A stretch of DNA of 64,000 nt from Centrapalus pauciflorus. Its lineage: Eukaryota > Streptophyta > Magnoliopsida > Asterales > Asteraceae. The position numbers and the translations under genes are program-made. Shown here piece by piece: positions 12,523 through 21,340 of the stretch (position 1 is the stretch's first letter; every line of letters starts with the position of its first letter). The stretch is taken from contig JAANYP010002347.1 in the NCBI GenBank assembly GCA_020465985.1, positions 38,382 through 102,381 on the forward strand, in the 5' to 3' direction. The notes beneath the pieces were generated by a model, which saw only the letters and a list, made by a program, of their open reading frames with translations, did not search any database and had not been told where the DNA came from.

Positions 12523-14523
12523 TGTAACATCCTCGGATTTAATTTATTGTATTTTGGTTAATTAAGTGGAAAAATATATATTTAAGTTGAAATTTGAGCG
12601 ATTATTATGTATTTTGGATATTTAGCAAGTTTGTTGCTATTTTAAGAAAATTGAACTCTGAATCATTTTTATGGAGTATTATGAATTTAAAAGTTATTAA
12701 TGATAATTTTATGAATAAATCAGTATTTTATGGAACCGGTTAAGTTGATGGGAGAAATGTGCAAAATGGTGAAAATGGTAATAAAAAGGATAAAAATATT
12801 CATTTTCCATATGCATACTCTCTCACTACACTCTCTCTCTAGAATTTCCTCTCTACATCTCCCTAAGTTATTTCACAAACCGACCGGCCGATTATCGAGA
12901 TATATACGTCAACAGAAAGATCTCGAGGAGTACTACAACAATCTGCAAACGGATTTCTGATTTCGTACGAATTGAGGTAAGAATCGACTCTTTTAAGTTT
13001 ATAGTTTCGGTTTTGAAGAAACTAGAATTTCGAATCTGTTGTTTTGTGCGAATTGGAGCTTGTTTTGCTTGAAATATTGCTAGAATGTGATAGTATATGC
13101 ATAATAGAATCGAAACTAGACATCATACATGATATATCAGTGATTTTAGGCCTTAGAATGATGGATTTAAGTTATAAGGATGAACAGACTCGAAAATGCC
13201 AAGAACAGAGTCGAAATGCAAGAACAAACTCGATTTTGGTACTAGATTCGAGTGTGTACTATTAGATTCGAAGGGGGAGTTCGAATCTGCCCCTAAATTC
13301 GAAGCATAGGTTCGAATCTACCTATGGGGGTTCGAATCTGTCATCAGATTCTAAGGTGGTTCGAATCTAACCCCTTAAATTCGAGTTTGATGCCTAAAGT
13401 TGAGAATTCTACTCTCTAAACTCGAGTATTATGAATGAAACTCATAAACAACACATAAAATGATATGAATTATACAAAGGACAAGATGAAAACTTGAAAT
13501 GGGTTCAAACTTAGTTGTAGTTCAAATTTGGACATGGACCCGAAATGGGGAAAAATATTGCAAAACTTACGAAACTTGATTTTATGGACTTAAACGATTA
13601 TTGATACAAGGTATTGTTGTAATTAATATAACAGGTCCCTTGTGGTGTTGTTTAACCCACAGTGGGGTACTTGGTGGATCCGGTTGAAAGCCCGAGGAGA
13701 AATAAAAATTGGTTAAAAGTTTAATTACGCACCCACTGTGAGTACATATGATTTCGCATGTTTATATCTGCTTTATGATTGCTTTTGCTTACTGAGACAT
13801 GTTGCTTCATTTTTCGTTTGGAATTCTACTAACTTGCGTAGATTTAGATGCACATTCTTATTTGATGCATGTCCGTTCGTTTGTTGTGCATCTACGATGG
13901 ACCGGTGGGTCGCATCTGTTACTCTGATGTTACTGCTCTATATGACGGTGGAGCTGATCCCTCCAGGTCCGGTAGGCAGTATGTCATCCCCGATGTTATG
14001 TCTGTCTCAGTAGTATGTTTTAAAGGCCGAGCTTTGGGCTCGTAAGAGCGACGGCTCATGTGTGGTCGTATTTTGTGTACGTGGAGAGTGCACGACGTGT
14101 GTCGTTGGTGCTACTCTTGTGGGTATCATAAGGATTTATAAAATGTGTTAATCTGTGTATTCACTAAGCATTCGTTTACCCCTCAGTTGCCTTCATTTTA
14201 ACAGGAAAGGGTAAATCAGCTGCCGGACCTTTTAGTTAGGTCATTTGGGAAGATTCGGAAGACTTGGTACTATTTCATCGGTAATTTATGTTATGAGACA
14301 ATGTTGTAATATATTCTGGATGATTGTAATAATTGCAATGGGTGTGTAGACTCAGACTTGGTACCTTATAGCACTGTAGGGTGTTTGACACTATTGCACT
14401 ACTTTATTTATGTATTTAATGCTTCCGCACTTAATTTAGGTTATCAGATCATTATGTTATTGCATGTTGATGATCAATCCTGGGTGTATTGTAATTGGTG
14501 GTTGTTGTGGCAAGGGTGTCACA
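12523..14523 (+). mobile_element. 5' LTR of the gypsy element
   Basis: It begins TGTAACATCCTCGGATTT and ends AAGGGTGTCACA. A possible TATA region (GGATAAAAATATTC, about 12787-12800) is followed by a pyrimidine-rich CTCTCTCACTACACTCTCTC stretch that would suit a transcription start. A consensus 5' splice site, GAG|GTAAG, lies at 12974-12981. Between 13233 and 13395 there is a cluster of TTCGAATCT/AGATTCGAA words. The LTR also carries several open frames (76, 73 and 91 codons) that occur identically in the other LTR and have no known domain, so I do not call them genes. Confidence 0.97.
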
Positions 14524-14738
14524 CGAGATGGTATAAGAGCAGTAGTTTGAGATTCAAGTGTCCGTGAGGTCTTGATCTCAAACATTAGGTAATGATATGT
14601 AGTGGTTTAAGTAATGATCTGAACTAAGATAGGTTACGATCTAGTAATTATAAGAGATTGACTATCATACGGGACAAATGAGTGGTGTCTTTAAATTAAT
14701 GACATGTTACTAAACAAGTTATATGTTTGTTATTTCAG
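12977..14738 (+). promoter_or_regulatory. Possible 5'-leader intron (splice donor in LTR, acceptor before gag)
   Basis: GAG|GTAAGAATC at 12974-12985 is a strong plant 5' splice site inside the LTR, downstream of the likely start of transcription. TGTTTGTTATTTCAG at 14724-14738 is a strong 3' splice site ending four bases before the gag start codon at 14742. Splicing them would remove most of the LTR, the primer site and the leader and would give a compact gag-pol mRNA, while the unspliced RNA would serve as genome. This is inferred from splice-site consensus only. Confidence 0.35.
14529..14540 (+). promoter_or_regulatory. Primer binding site (tRNA-iMet type)
   Basis: TGGTATAAGAGC begins five bases after the 5' LTR. 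It matches the usual plant initiator-Met primer site TGGTATCAGAGC except for one base (A for C). Confidence 0.8.
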
Positions 14739-14741
14739 AAC

Positions 14742-15950
14742 ATGTCTGGAGGAGGAATGACACCTGAAGAAACAAGGGAGATTATGCTAGCCATGATGGC
14801 TGAGCAGAACAAGATGATTCAGGATCAGTTTCGGGCTCGAGATGAGGCCGAGGCTAAGAGAAGGGAAGATAAGAGGAAGAACAAAGAAAGAGAAGGGGGT
14901 AACAATGAGGAACAAGATGACAACACTGGGTCATCAAACAAACCCAAAGGTTGTCGGTTTAAGGATTTCAAGGGAAATGGTGCTGTGGAATTTAATGGAT
15001 TGGGTGATGCTGTTGCTGCACTTGAATGGATAACGGCAACCGAACGGACATTCCGAATCAGCGATTGTGCTGAAAAGGACATGGTTCGTTATGCAACTGC
15101 TATGTTCACGAATGATGCAATCATGTGGTGGAACGCAATGGTGAATGCGTTGACATTGGAGAAGGTTTCTGTTATGACTTGGGCTGAGTTCAAGGACCTA
15201 TTCACTCAGCAGTACTGTCCGGTTGATGAGCGCCGGAGGTTGGAAGCAAAGTTTATGGCACTGATGCAGGGGACTAAGACTGTGTCCCAATATGCTGTAG
15301 AATTCACGAGGCTGAGTCTGTTTGCGCCTCATCAAGTCGATACTGAGGAAAGGAAGGTGACCAGGTTCGAGGCTGGTCTGGATATTGAAATTAGGAGGGT
15401 TATGAGCAACGTCCGCTACCCTACATTTGCTGGCTTACTTGAGGCTGCCAGAAATGTAGAGCAGATTTTGATTAGGTCGGGCTATTCGATTGGGTCTACT
15501 GCTGCTTCCACCAACCCAACACAGCCGTCACCGCCGAAGCACCAGCGCGAGGGAGGATATTCTAGTTCTTCCCGGTCTTCACAGTACTCACCTCAGCAGT
15601 CGTATCGTCGACCGTCTGGTTCTTCCGATCGTGGTCGTGCTCGTGCCTACTCCATCAACACCGAGCCGCGATATTGTAACAGGTGTCACTTGGAACACTT
15701 CGGCAAGTGCACCAATGGACGTGCTTGTTTTTGTTGTGGTGAGTTGGGCCATTATCAGAGTGAGTGCCCAAGGAGGGAGATGCTTGCCATAAGTGTGGTG
15801 TATGGGGACACTACAGTAGGAATTGCAGAAAGAACGATCCAGCTGCTGCTGCTCCATCTACAACACGATCTTCGGGAGGTTCAAGCGGTGGTTCAGTTAA
15901 CCGAGGCCGGGGTCAGTCTCAAAGGGCACCTGCTCGTGCTTTTCAGATAA
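14742..15950 (+). CDS. gag: Gag polyprotein of the gypsy element
   Basis: This is the capsid and nucleocapsid precursor that packages element RNA in cytoplasmic particles. The ATG at 14742 (MSGGG) is the first in frame and follows a splice-acceptor-like TTTCAG. A charged N-terminal stretch (residues about 25-75) leads into a retrotransposon Gag domain at about 90-240, with the typical WITATERTF, MWWNAM and FTQQYCP patches. A Ser/Arg-rich linker follows. Zinc-binding motifs come next: an atypical CNRC...H...C, and a regular CX2CX4HX4C (CFCCGELGHYQSEC) near the end. After that motif the frame runs on to 15950 in sequence that makes no sense as Gag. The proper continuation, a second CCHC knuckle, is in the -1 frame from about 15764. 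Related elements usually have a single gag-pol frame, so a 1-base deletion near 15767-15772 is the simplest explanation; translational frameshifting is the alternative. Confidence 0.9.
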   Translation: MSGGGMTPEETREIMLAMMAEQNKMIQDQFRARDEAEAKRREDKRKNKEREGGNNEEQDDNTGSSNKPKGCRFKDFKGNGAVEFNGLGDAVAALEWITATERTFRISDCAEKDMVRYATAMFTNDAIMWWNAMVNALTLEKVSVMTWAEFKDLFTQQYCPVDERRRLEAKFMALMQGTKTVSQYAVEFTRLSLFAPHQVDTEERKVTRFEAGLDIEIRRVMSNVRYPTFAGLLEAARNVEQILIRSGYSIGSTAASTNPTQPSPPKHQREGGYSSSSRSSQYSPQQSYRRPSGSSDRGRARAYSINTEPRYCNRCHLEHFGKCTNGRACFCCGELGHYQSECPRREMLAISVVYGDTTVGIAERTIQLLLLHLQHDLREVQAVVQLTEAGVSLKGHLLVLFR

Positions 15951-18900
15951 CTGCAGAGGAGGAAAGGGAAAATCCGGAAGTCGTTACGGGTACGTTCATA
16001 GTTAACTCTATGCCAGCACGAGTTTTATTTGATTCGGGTGCCAATAGATCGTTTGTTTCTACTATGTTTACACAAAGACTTGCCATGCCACTATCTAGAT
16101 TATCTGCTGTTCTTGATATAGAAACTGCTAGCAACACTCTAGTAAAAGTAGATCATGTCTACCGTAACTGCACGTTAGTAATTGAAGATGTAGTCTTCAA
16201 TTTGGACTTGATCCCTATAGAATTCAGTGAATTTGATGTGATAATCGGGATGGATTGGTTGATAGAGAATGAAGCCCATATAGTGTGTAAGAGCCGAATG
16301 ATTAAGATAACTACTCCAGAGGGGCGTGAAATTTGCATCTACGGGGATAGGAGAAGTGGGGATCTGTGCTTACTGACCATTGCAAAAGCTCGAAAGCTTG
16401 TTGCAAAGGGGTGTGACGCCTACCTGGCATATGCTATTGATGCCAAGGCTGAAAAGAGAACGTTGGCCGACGTGCCTGGTGTTTCACAGTTTCCGGATGT
16501 GTTTCCGGAAGACTTGTCTGGAGTACCGCCTGAGAGACAAGTAGAATTTAAGATTGACTTGATCCCTGGAGCTGCGCCGGTAGCTCGTTCTCCTTATCGT
16601 CTTGCCCCAACCGAAATGAAAGAGATGATGACACAACTTCAGGAATTATTGGACAAGGGCTTCATTCGGCCGAGTTCATCGCCGTGGGGAGCTCCGGTGT
16701 TATTTGTTAAGAAGAAAGATGGCACCATGAGGATGTGCATCGATTACCGGGAGCTGAATAAGTTGACGATTAAGAACAAATATCCACTGCCGAGGATAGA
16801 TGACTTGTTTGATCAATTACATGGGGCGAGTGTATTTTCTAAGATCGACTTAAGGTCGGGGTACCATCAGCTGAAAGTAAGAGAAGAAGATGTACCGAAG
16901 ACAGCTTTCAGAACTCGGTATGGGCATTACGAGTTTCTGTTCATGCCTTTCGGATTAACTAATGCCCCAGCTGTCTTTATGGACTTAATGAATAGGGTTT
17001 GTAGACCGATGTTGGATAAATCGGTGATAGTGTTTATTGATGACATTCTGGTCTACTCTAAGTCTGAGGCTGAGCATGCTGAACATTTAAAAGAACTGCT
17101 AGAGTTGTTAAGAAAAGAAAGGTTGTATGCCAAGTTCTCAAAGTGTGAGTTTTGGCTGCAACAGATTCAGTTTTTAGGACATGTGATTTCTGGGGCTGGG
17201 ATTTCGGTAGATCCAGCTAAGGTAGAAGCGATAAAGAACTGGGAGCCGCCTCAATCAGCTACCGAAGTTAGAAGTTTTCTTGGACTGGCAGGGTATTATC
17301 GGAGATTTATTAAGGATTTCTCGAAAATTGCAGTTCCTCTAACTGCATTAACCAAGAAGAATGCACCGTTTATATGGGAAACTGTGCAACAGGAGGCCTT
17401 TGAGGTTCTGAAGAAAGCGTTAAGCGAGGCTCCGATACTTGCCTTACCTGAAGGCAATGATGACTTTGTAGTTTATACTGATGCTTCGAGGTTAGGGTTA
17501 GGTGCTGTACTGATGCAGCGTGGAAAGGTAATCGCTTATGCCTCGAGACAACTTAAGCAACACGAAAAGAACTATTCAACTCATGACTTGGAGTTGACCA
17601 CGGTAACGTTTGCATTGAAATTATGGAGGCACTACCTGTACGGTACTAAGTGTCAACTTTACACGGACCATAAGAGCTTGAAGTATATTTTTAGCCAGAA
17701 GGAACTTAATATGAGACAACGTAGGTCTATGGAGCTTATTAAAGACTACGATTGCGAGATACTTTATCACCCCGGAAAGGCTAATGTGGTAGCCGATGCC
17801 TTGAGCCGGAAAGCTTATGCTAAAGATTTCTGCTATATGATGACCTCTACTATGTTAACGTCTACGATCATAGATGATGTCAAGGCCGCTCAGGAAGAAG
17901 CCTTGAAAGATGAGAATATTGGTGCTGAGGATGTTAGGATGCAACTAAAGAATATGGAAACTAGCGAGTCTGGATTAAAAGGTGTATACGGAAGGATTTG
18001 GGTGCCGAAGTATGGTGGTATGAGAAATGTTATCATTGAAGAAGCGCATCAATCTAAATTTTCTGTACATCCCGGGAGCACAAAGATGTACAACGACTTA
18101 GAGGCAGACTTTTGGTGGCCGGGATTGAAGAAGGACATAGGGCAATATGTAGAAAGATGCCGAACTTGTCGGTTGGTAAAGGCCGAACATCAACAAGCGT
18201 ATGGCAGTCTGCAACCGCTTCCCATTCCGGAATGGAAGTGGGAGCACATTACAATGGATTTTGTTACAAAGCTGCCGAAGACTAAGCGACAACACGATGC
18301 AGTTTGGGTAATAGTGGATCGGTTAACTAAGTCAGCTCACTTTATTCCGATTCGTGAAAGTTATTCATTGGAGAAGTTAGCTCAGATCTATATGGACGAG
18401 ATCGTTGCTAGGCATGGAGTGCCCAAGTCCATAGTGTCGGATAGAGATAGCCGATTTACTTCGAACTTCTGGTCGGCCTTGCAAGAGGGGTTGGGAACAA
18501 GGATCGCAATGAGTACGGCCTATCGTCCGCAAACCGATGGCCAAAGTGAACGAACAATCCTCACCTTGGAGGATATGATGAGATCATGTATACTGGATCT
18601 CGGTGGCAATTGGGATGATCATTTGCCACTAATAGAGTTCTCGTACAATAACAGCTACCACGCGACAATAAAGAAGGCACCGTTTGAGGCACTGTATGGA
18701 AGGAGATGTAGGACTCCTACATGTTGGAGAAAAACGGGCGAAACACCAATCGCTGGGCCGGCCTTGCTTCAAGAAACAAATGAGAAAATACAGTTGATCA
18801 GGCAGAACATGAAGGCGGCCCAGGACCGACAGAAGAGTTATTATGACAGAAGGCACAAACCGATCGACTTTGAAGTGAATGACTGGGTTTATCTGAAAGT

Positions 18901-19303
18901 ATCACCCATGAGGGGTGTTACTCGTTTTGTGAAGAGGGGCAAGTTGGCTCCGAGATTTGTTGGGCCCTTTAAGATAGTAGAAAAAGTTGGGAATCAATCA
19001 TATCGCCTAAAATTGCCTGAAGAGATGTCAGGCATACACCCAGTATTTCACGTTGGGAATCTCCGAAAATCATTTAACACTGGAAATGAGGATTGGGCAG
19101 ACCACGCAGAGCTGCAAGTTGACGAAAGGCTTCGATATGTGGAGGAGCCGGAATGTGTATTGGATACTAAGATGAAGAAGTTGAGGAGCAAAGAGATAGA
19201 AATGGTGCTTATACGTTGGAAGCATCATAAGGGAGCAAATCATACATGGGAAGCTAAGTCAGAAATGTTAAGAAAATATCCGAAACTGTTTGAATCCGAG
19301 TAA
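15764..19303 (+). CDS. pol: Pol polyprotein (PR-RT-RH-INT-chromodomain) of the gypsy element
   Basis: An open frame of 1,179 codons with every catalytic domain in gypsy order. A CCHC knuckle is at residues 8-21. The aspartic protease motif DSGA is at 90-93. The reverse transcriptase has FIDDILVYS with catalytic Asp426-Asp427, then RNase H with YTDAS (Asp573) and the ADALSR end. The integrase has an HHCC zinc domain (about 775-815) and DDE residues Asp832, Asp893 and Glu929 with the expected 35-residue spacing, followed by the GPF and FHV patches. The last 50 or so residues resemble a chromodomain (LIRWKHHKGANHTWE), which in chromoviruses steers integration to modified histones and fits the position inside satellite DNA. 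No stop or frameshift interrupts the frame. It has no ATG of its own: it follows a TGA at 15761-15763 and opens with GTG, so expression depends on entry from gag. Only that frame offset argues against an active copy. Confidence 0.95.
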   Translation: MPKEGDACHKCGVWGHYSRNCRKNDPAAAAPSTTRSSGGSSGGSVNRGRGQSQRAPARAFQITAEEERENPEVVTGTFIVNSMPARVLFDSGANRSFVSTMFTQRLAMPLSRLSAVLDIETASNTLVKVDHVYRNCTLVIEDVVFNLDLIPIEFSEFDVIIGMDWLIENEAHIVCKSRMIKITTPEGREICIYGDRRSGDLCLLTIAKARKLVAKGCDAYLAYAIDAKAEKRTLADVPGVSQFPDVFPEDLSGVPPERQVEFKIDLIPGAAPVARSPYRLAPTEMKEMMTQLQELLDKGFIRPSSSPWGAPVLFVKKKDGTMRMCIDYRELNKLTIKNKYPLPRIDDLFDQLHGASVFSKIDLRSGYHQLKVREEDVPKTAFRTRYGHYEFLFMPFGLTNAPAVFMDLMNRVCRPMLDKSVIVFIDDILVYSKSEAEHAEHLKELLELLRKERLYAKFSKCEFWLQQIQFLGHVISGAGISVDPAKVEAIKNWEPPQSATEVRSFLGLAGYYRRFIKDFSKIAVPLTALTKKNAPFIWETVQQEAFEVLKKALSEAPILALPEGNDDFVVYTDASRLGLGAVLMQRGKVIAYASRQLKQHEKNYSTHDLELTTVTFALKLWRHYLYGTKCQLYTDHKSLKYIFSQKELNMRQRRSMELIKDYDCEILYHPGKANVVADALSRKAYAKDFCYMMTSTMLTSTIIDDVKAAQEEALKDENIGAEDVRMQLKNMETSESGLKGVYGRIWVPKYGGMRNVIIEEAHQSKFSVHPGSTKMYNDLEADFWWPGLKKDIGQYVERCRTCRLVKAEHQQAYGSLQPLPIPEWKWEHITMDFVTKLPKTKRQHDAVWVIVDRLTKSAHFIPIRESYSLEKLAQIYMDEIVARHGVPKSIVSDRDSRFTSNFWSALQEGLGTRIAMSTAYRPQTDGQSERTILTLEDMMRSCILDLGGNWDDHLPLIEFSYNNSYHATIKKAPFEALYGRRCRTPTCWRKTGETPIAGPALLQETNEKIQLIRQNMKAAQDRQKSYYDRRHKPIDFEVNDWVYLKVSPMRGVTRFVKRGKLAPRFVGPFKIVEKVGNQSYRLKLPEEMSGIHPVFHVGNLRKSFNTGNEDWADHAELQVDERLRYVEEPECVLDTKMKKLRSKEIEMVLIRWKHHKGANHTWEAKSEMLRKYPKLFESE

Positions 19304-19319
19304 CTTCGAGGACGAAGTT
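19302..19319 (+). other. Short perfect inverted repeat straddling the pol stop codon
   Basis: AACTTCG-AGGA-CGAAGTT forms a 7-bp stem with a 4-base loop, starting within the TAA of pol. A similar hairpin (of the form GAATTTCG...CGAAATTC) follows pol in many Tekay/Del-type elements, as I recall. The base changes here keep the pairing. It might act in RNA 3' processing or plus-strand priming. The segment from here to the 3' LTR (19320-19339) is not a clean polypurine tract. Confidence 0.6.
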
Positions 19320-19339
19320 GAGCGTGGTGGAGCCCATGC

Positions 19340-21340
19340 TGTAACATCCTCGGATTTAATTTATTGTATTTTGGTTAATTAAGTGGAAAAATATATATTT
19401 AAGTTGAAATTTGAGCGATTATTATGTATTTTGGATATTTAGCAAGTTTGTTGCTATTTTAAGAAAATTGAACTCTGAATCATTTTTATGGAGTATTATG
19501 AATTTAAAAGTTATTAATGATAATTTTATGAATAAATCAGTATTTTATGGAACTGGTTAAGTTGATGGGAGAAATGTGCAAAATGGTGAAAATGGGAATA
19601 AAAAGGATAAAAATATTCATTTTCCATATGCATACTCTCTCACTACACTCTCTCTCTAGAATTTCCTCTCTACATCTCTCTAAGTTATTTAACAAACCGA
19701 CCGGCCGATTATCGAGATATATACGTCAACGGAAAGATCTCGAGGAGTACTACAACAATCTGCAAACGGATTTCTGATTTCGTACGAATTGAGGTAAGAA
19801 TCGACTCTTTTAAGTTTATAGTTTCGGTTTTGAAGAAACTAGAATTTCGAATCTGTTGTTTTGTGCGAATTGGAGCTTGTTTTGCTTGAAATATTGCTAG
19901 AATGTGATAGTATATGCATAATAGAATCGAAACTAGACATCATACATGATATATCAGTGATTTTAGGCCTTAGAATGATGGATTTAAGTTATAAGGATGA
20001 ACAGACTCGAAAATGCCAAGAACAGAGTCGAAATGCAAGAACAAACTCGATTTTGGTACTAGATTCGAGTGTGTACTATTAGATTCGAAGGGGGAGTTCG
20101 AATCTGCCCCTAAATTCGAAGCATAGGTTCGAATCTACCTATGGGGGTTCGAATCTGTCATCAGATTCTAAGGTGGTTCGAATCTAACCCCTTAAATTCG
20201 AGTTTGATGCCTAAAGTTGAGAATTCTACTCTCTAAACTCGAGTATTATGAATGAAACTCATAAACAACACATAAAATGATATGAATTATACAAAGGACA
20301 AGATGAAAACTTGAAATGGGTTCAAACTTAGTTGTAGTTCAAATTTGGACATGGACCCGAAATGGGGAAAAATATTGCAAAACTTACGAAACTTGATTTT
20401 ATGGACTTAAACGATTATTGATACAAGGTATTGTTGTAATTAATATAACAGGTCCCTTGTGGTGTTGTTTAACCCACAGTGGGGTACTTGGTGGATCCGG
20501 TTGAAAGCCCGAGGAGAAATAAAAATTGGTTAAAAGTTTAATTACGCACCCACTGTGAGTACATATGATTTCGCATGTTTATATCTGCTTTATGATTGCT
20601 TTTGCTTACTGAGACATGTTGCTTCATTTTTCGTTTGGAATTCTACTAACTTGCGTAGATTTAGATGCACATTCTTATTTGATGCATGTCCGTTCGTTTG
20701 TTGTGCATCTACGATGGACCGGTGGGTCGCATCTGTTACTCTGATGTTACTGCTCTATATGACGGTGGAGCTGATCCCTCCAGGTCCGGTAGGCAGTATG
20801 TCATCCCCGATGTTATGTCTGTCTCAGTAGTATGTTTTAAAGGCCGAGCTTTGGGCTCGTAAGAGCGACGGCTCATGTGTGGTCGTATTTTGTGTACGTG
20901 GAGAGTGCACGACGTGTGTCGTCGGTGCTACTCTTGTGGGCTTCATAAGGATTTATAAAATGTGTTAATCTGTGTATTCACTAAGCATTCGCTTACCCCT
21001 CTGTTGCCTTCATTTTTACAGGAAAGGGTAAATCAGCTGCCGGACCTTTTAGTTAGGTCATTTGGGAAGATTCGGAATACTTGGTACTATTTCATCGGTA
21101 ATTTATGTTATGAGACAATGTTGTAATATATTCTGGATGATTGTAATAATTGTAATGGGTGTGTAGACTCAGACTTGGTACCTTATAGCACTGTAGGGTG
21201 TTTGACACTATTGCACTACTTTATTTATGTATTTAATGCTTCCGCACTTAATTTAGGTTATCAGATCATTATGTTATTGCATGTTGATGATCAATCCTGG
21301 GTGTATTGTAATTGGTGGTTGTTGTGGCAAGGGTGTCACA
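19340..21340 (+). mobile_element. 3' LTR of the gypsy element
   Basis: A 2,001-bp copy of the 5' LTR with identical ends and about 13 substitutions by my reading, for example CCGG/CTGG near 12737/19554, the GTGGGTATC/GTGGGCTTC pair near 14120/20937 and TTAACAGG/TTTACAGG near 14200/21017. The donor-like GAG|GTAAG recurs with GT at 19794-19795. Its last bases, GTGTCACA, abut the target duplication TATGC. Confidence 0.97.

Larger units (their letters stand above)
12523..21340 (+). mobile_element. Complete Ty3/gypsy chromovirus-type LTR retrotransposon (8,818 bp)
   Basis: Two 2,001-bp LTRs, each TGTAACATCC...GTGTCACA, enclose gag and pol. The flanks are the 5-bp duplication TATGC at 12518-12522 and 21341-21345, and the interrupted satellite motif AATATATGC|GTTC is restored when the element is removed. 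The order protease, reverse transcriptase, RNase H, integrase identifies Ty3/gypsy, and the chromodomain-like end of Pol identifies a chromovirus; the LTR ends suggest the Tekay/Del lineage. By eye the LTRs differ at about 13 of 2,001 positions (about 0.65%), so insertion was recent. A one-base frame offset between gag and pol is the only coding defect I see. Confidence 0.97.

Noticed and set aside
13738..14013. Open frames of 60-91 codons inside the gypsy LTRs (12730, 13044, 13738, 14358 and their copies at 19547-21414)
   Set aside because: Identical in both LTRs because the LTRs are copies, no recognisable domain, and they overlap the likely promoter, minisatellite-like words and leader.
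15588..15857. Antisense frames within gypsy gag and pol (for example 14825-15082, 18098-18295, 18629-18856 minus)
   Set aside because: Shadows of the real plus-strand coding regions.
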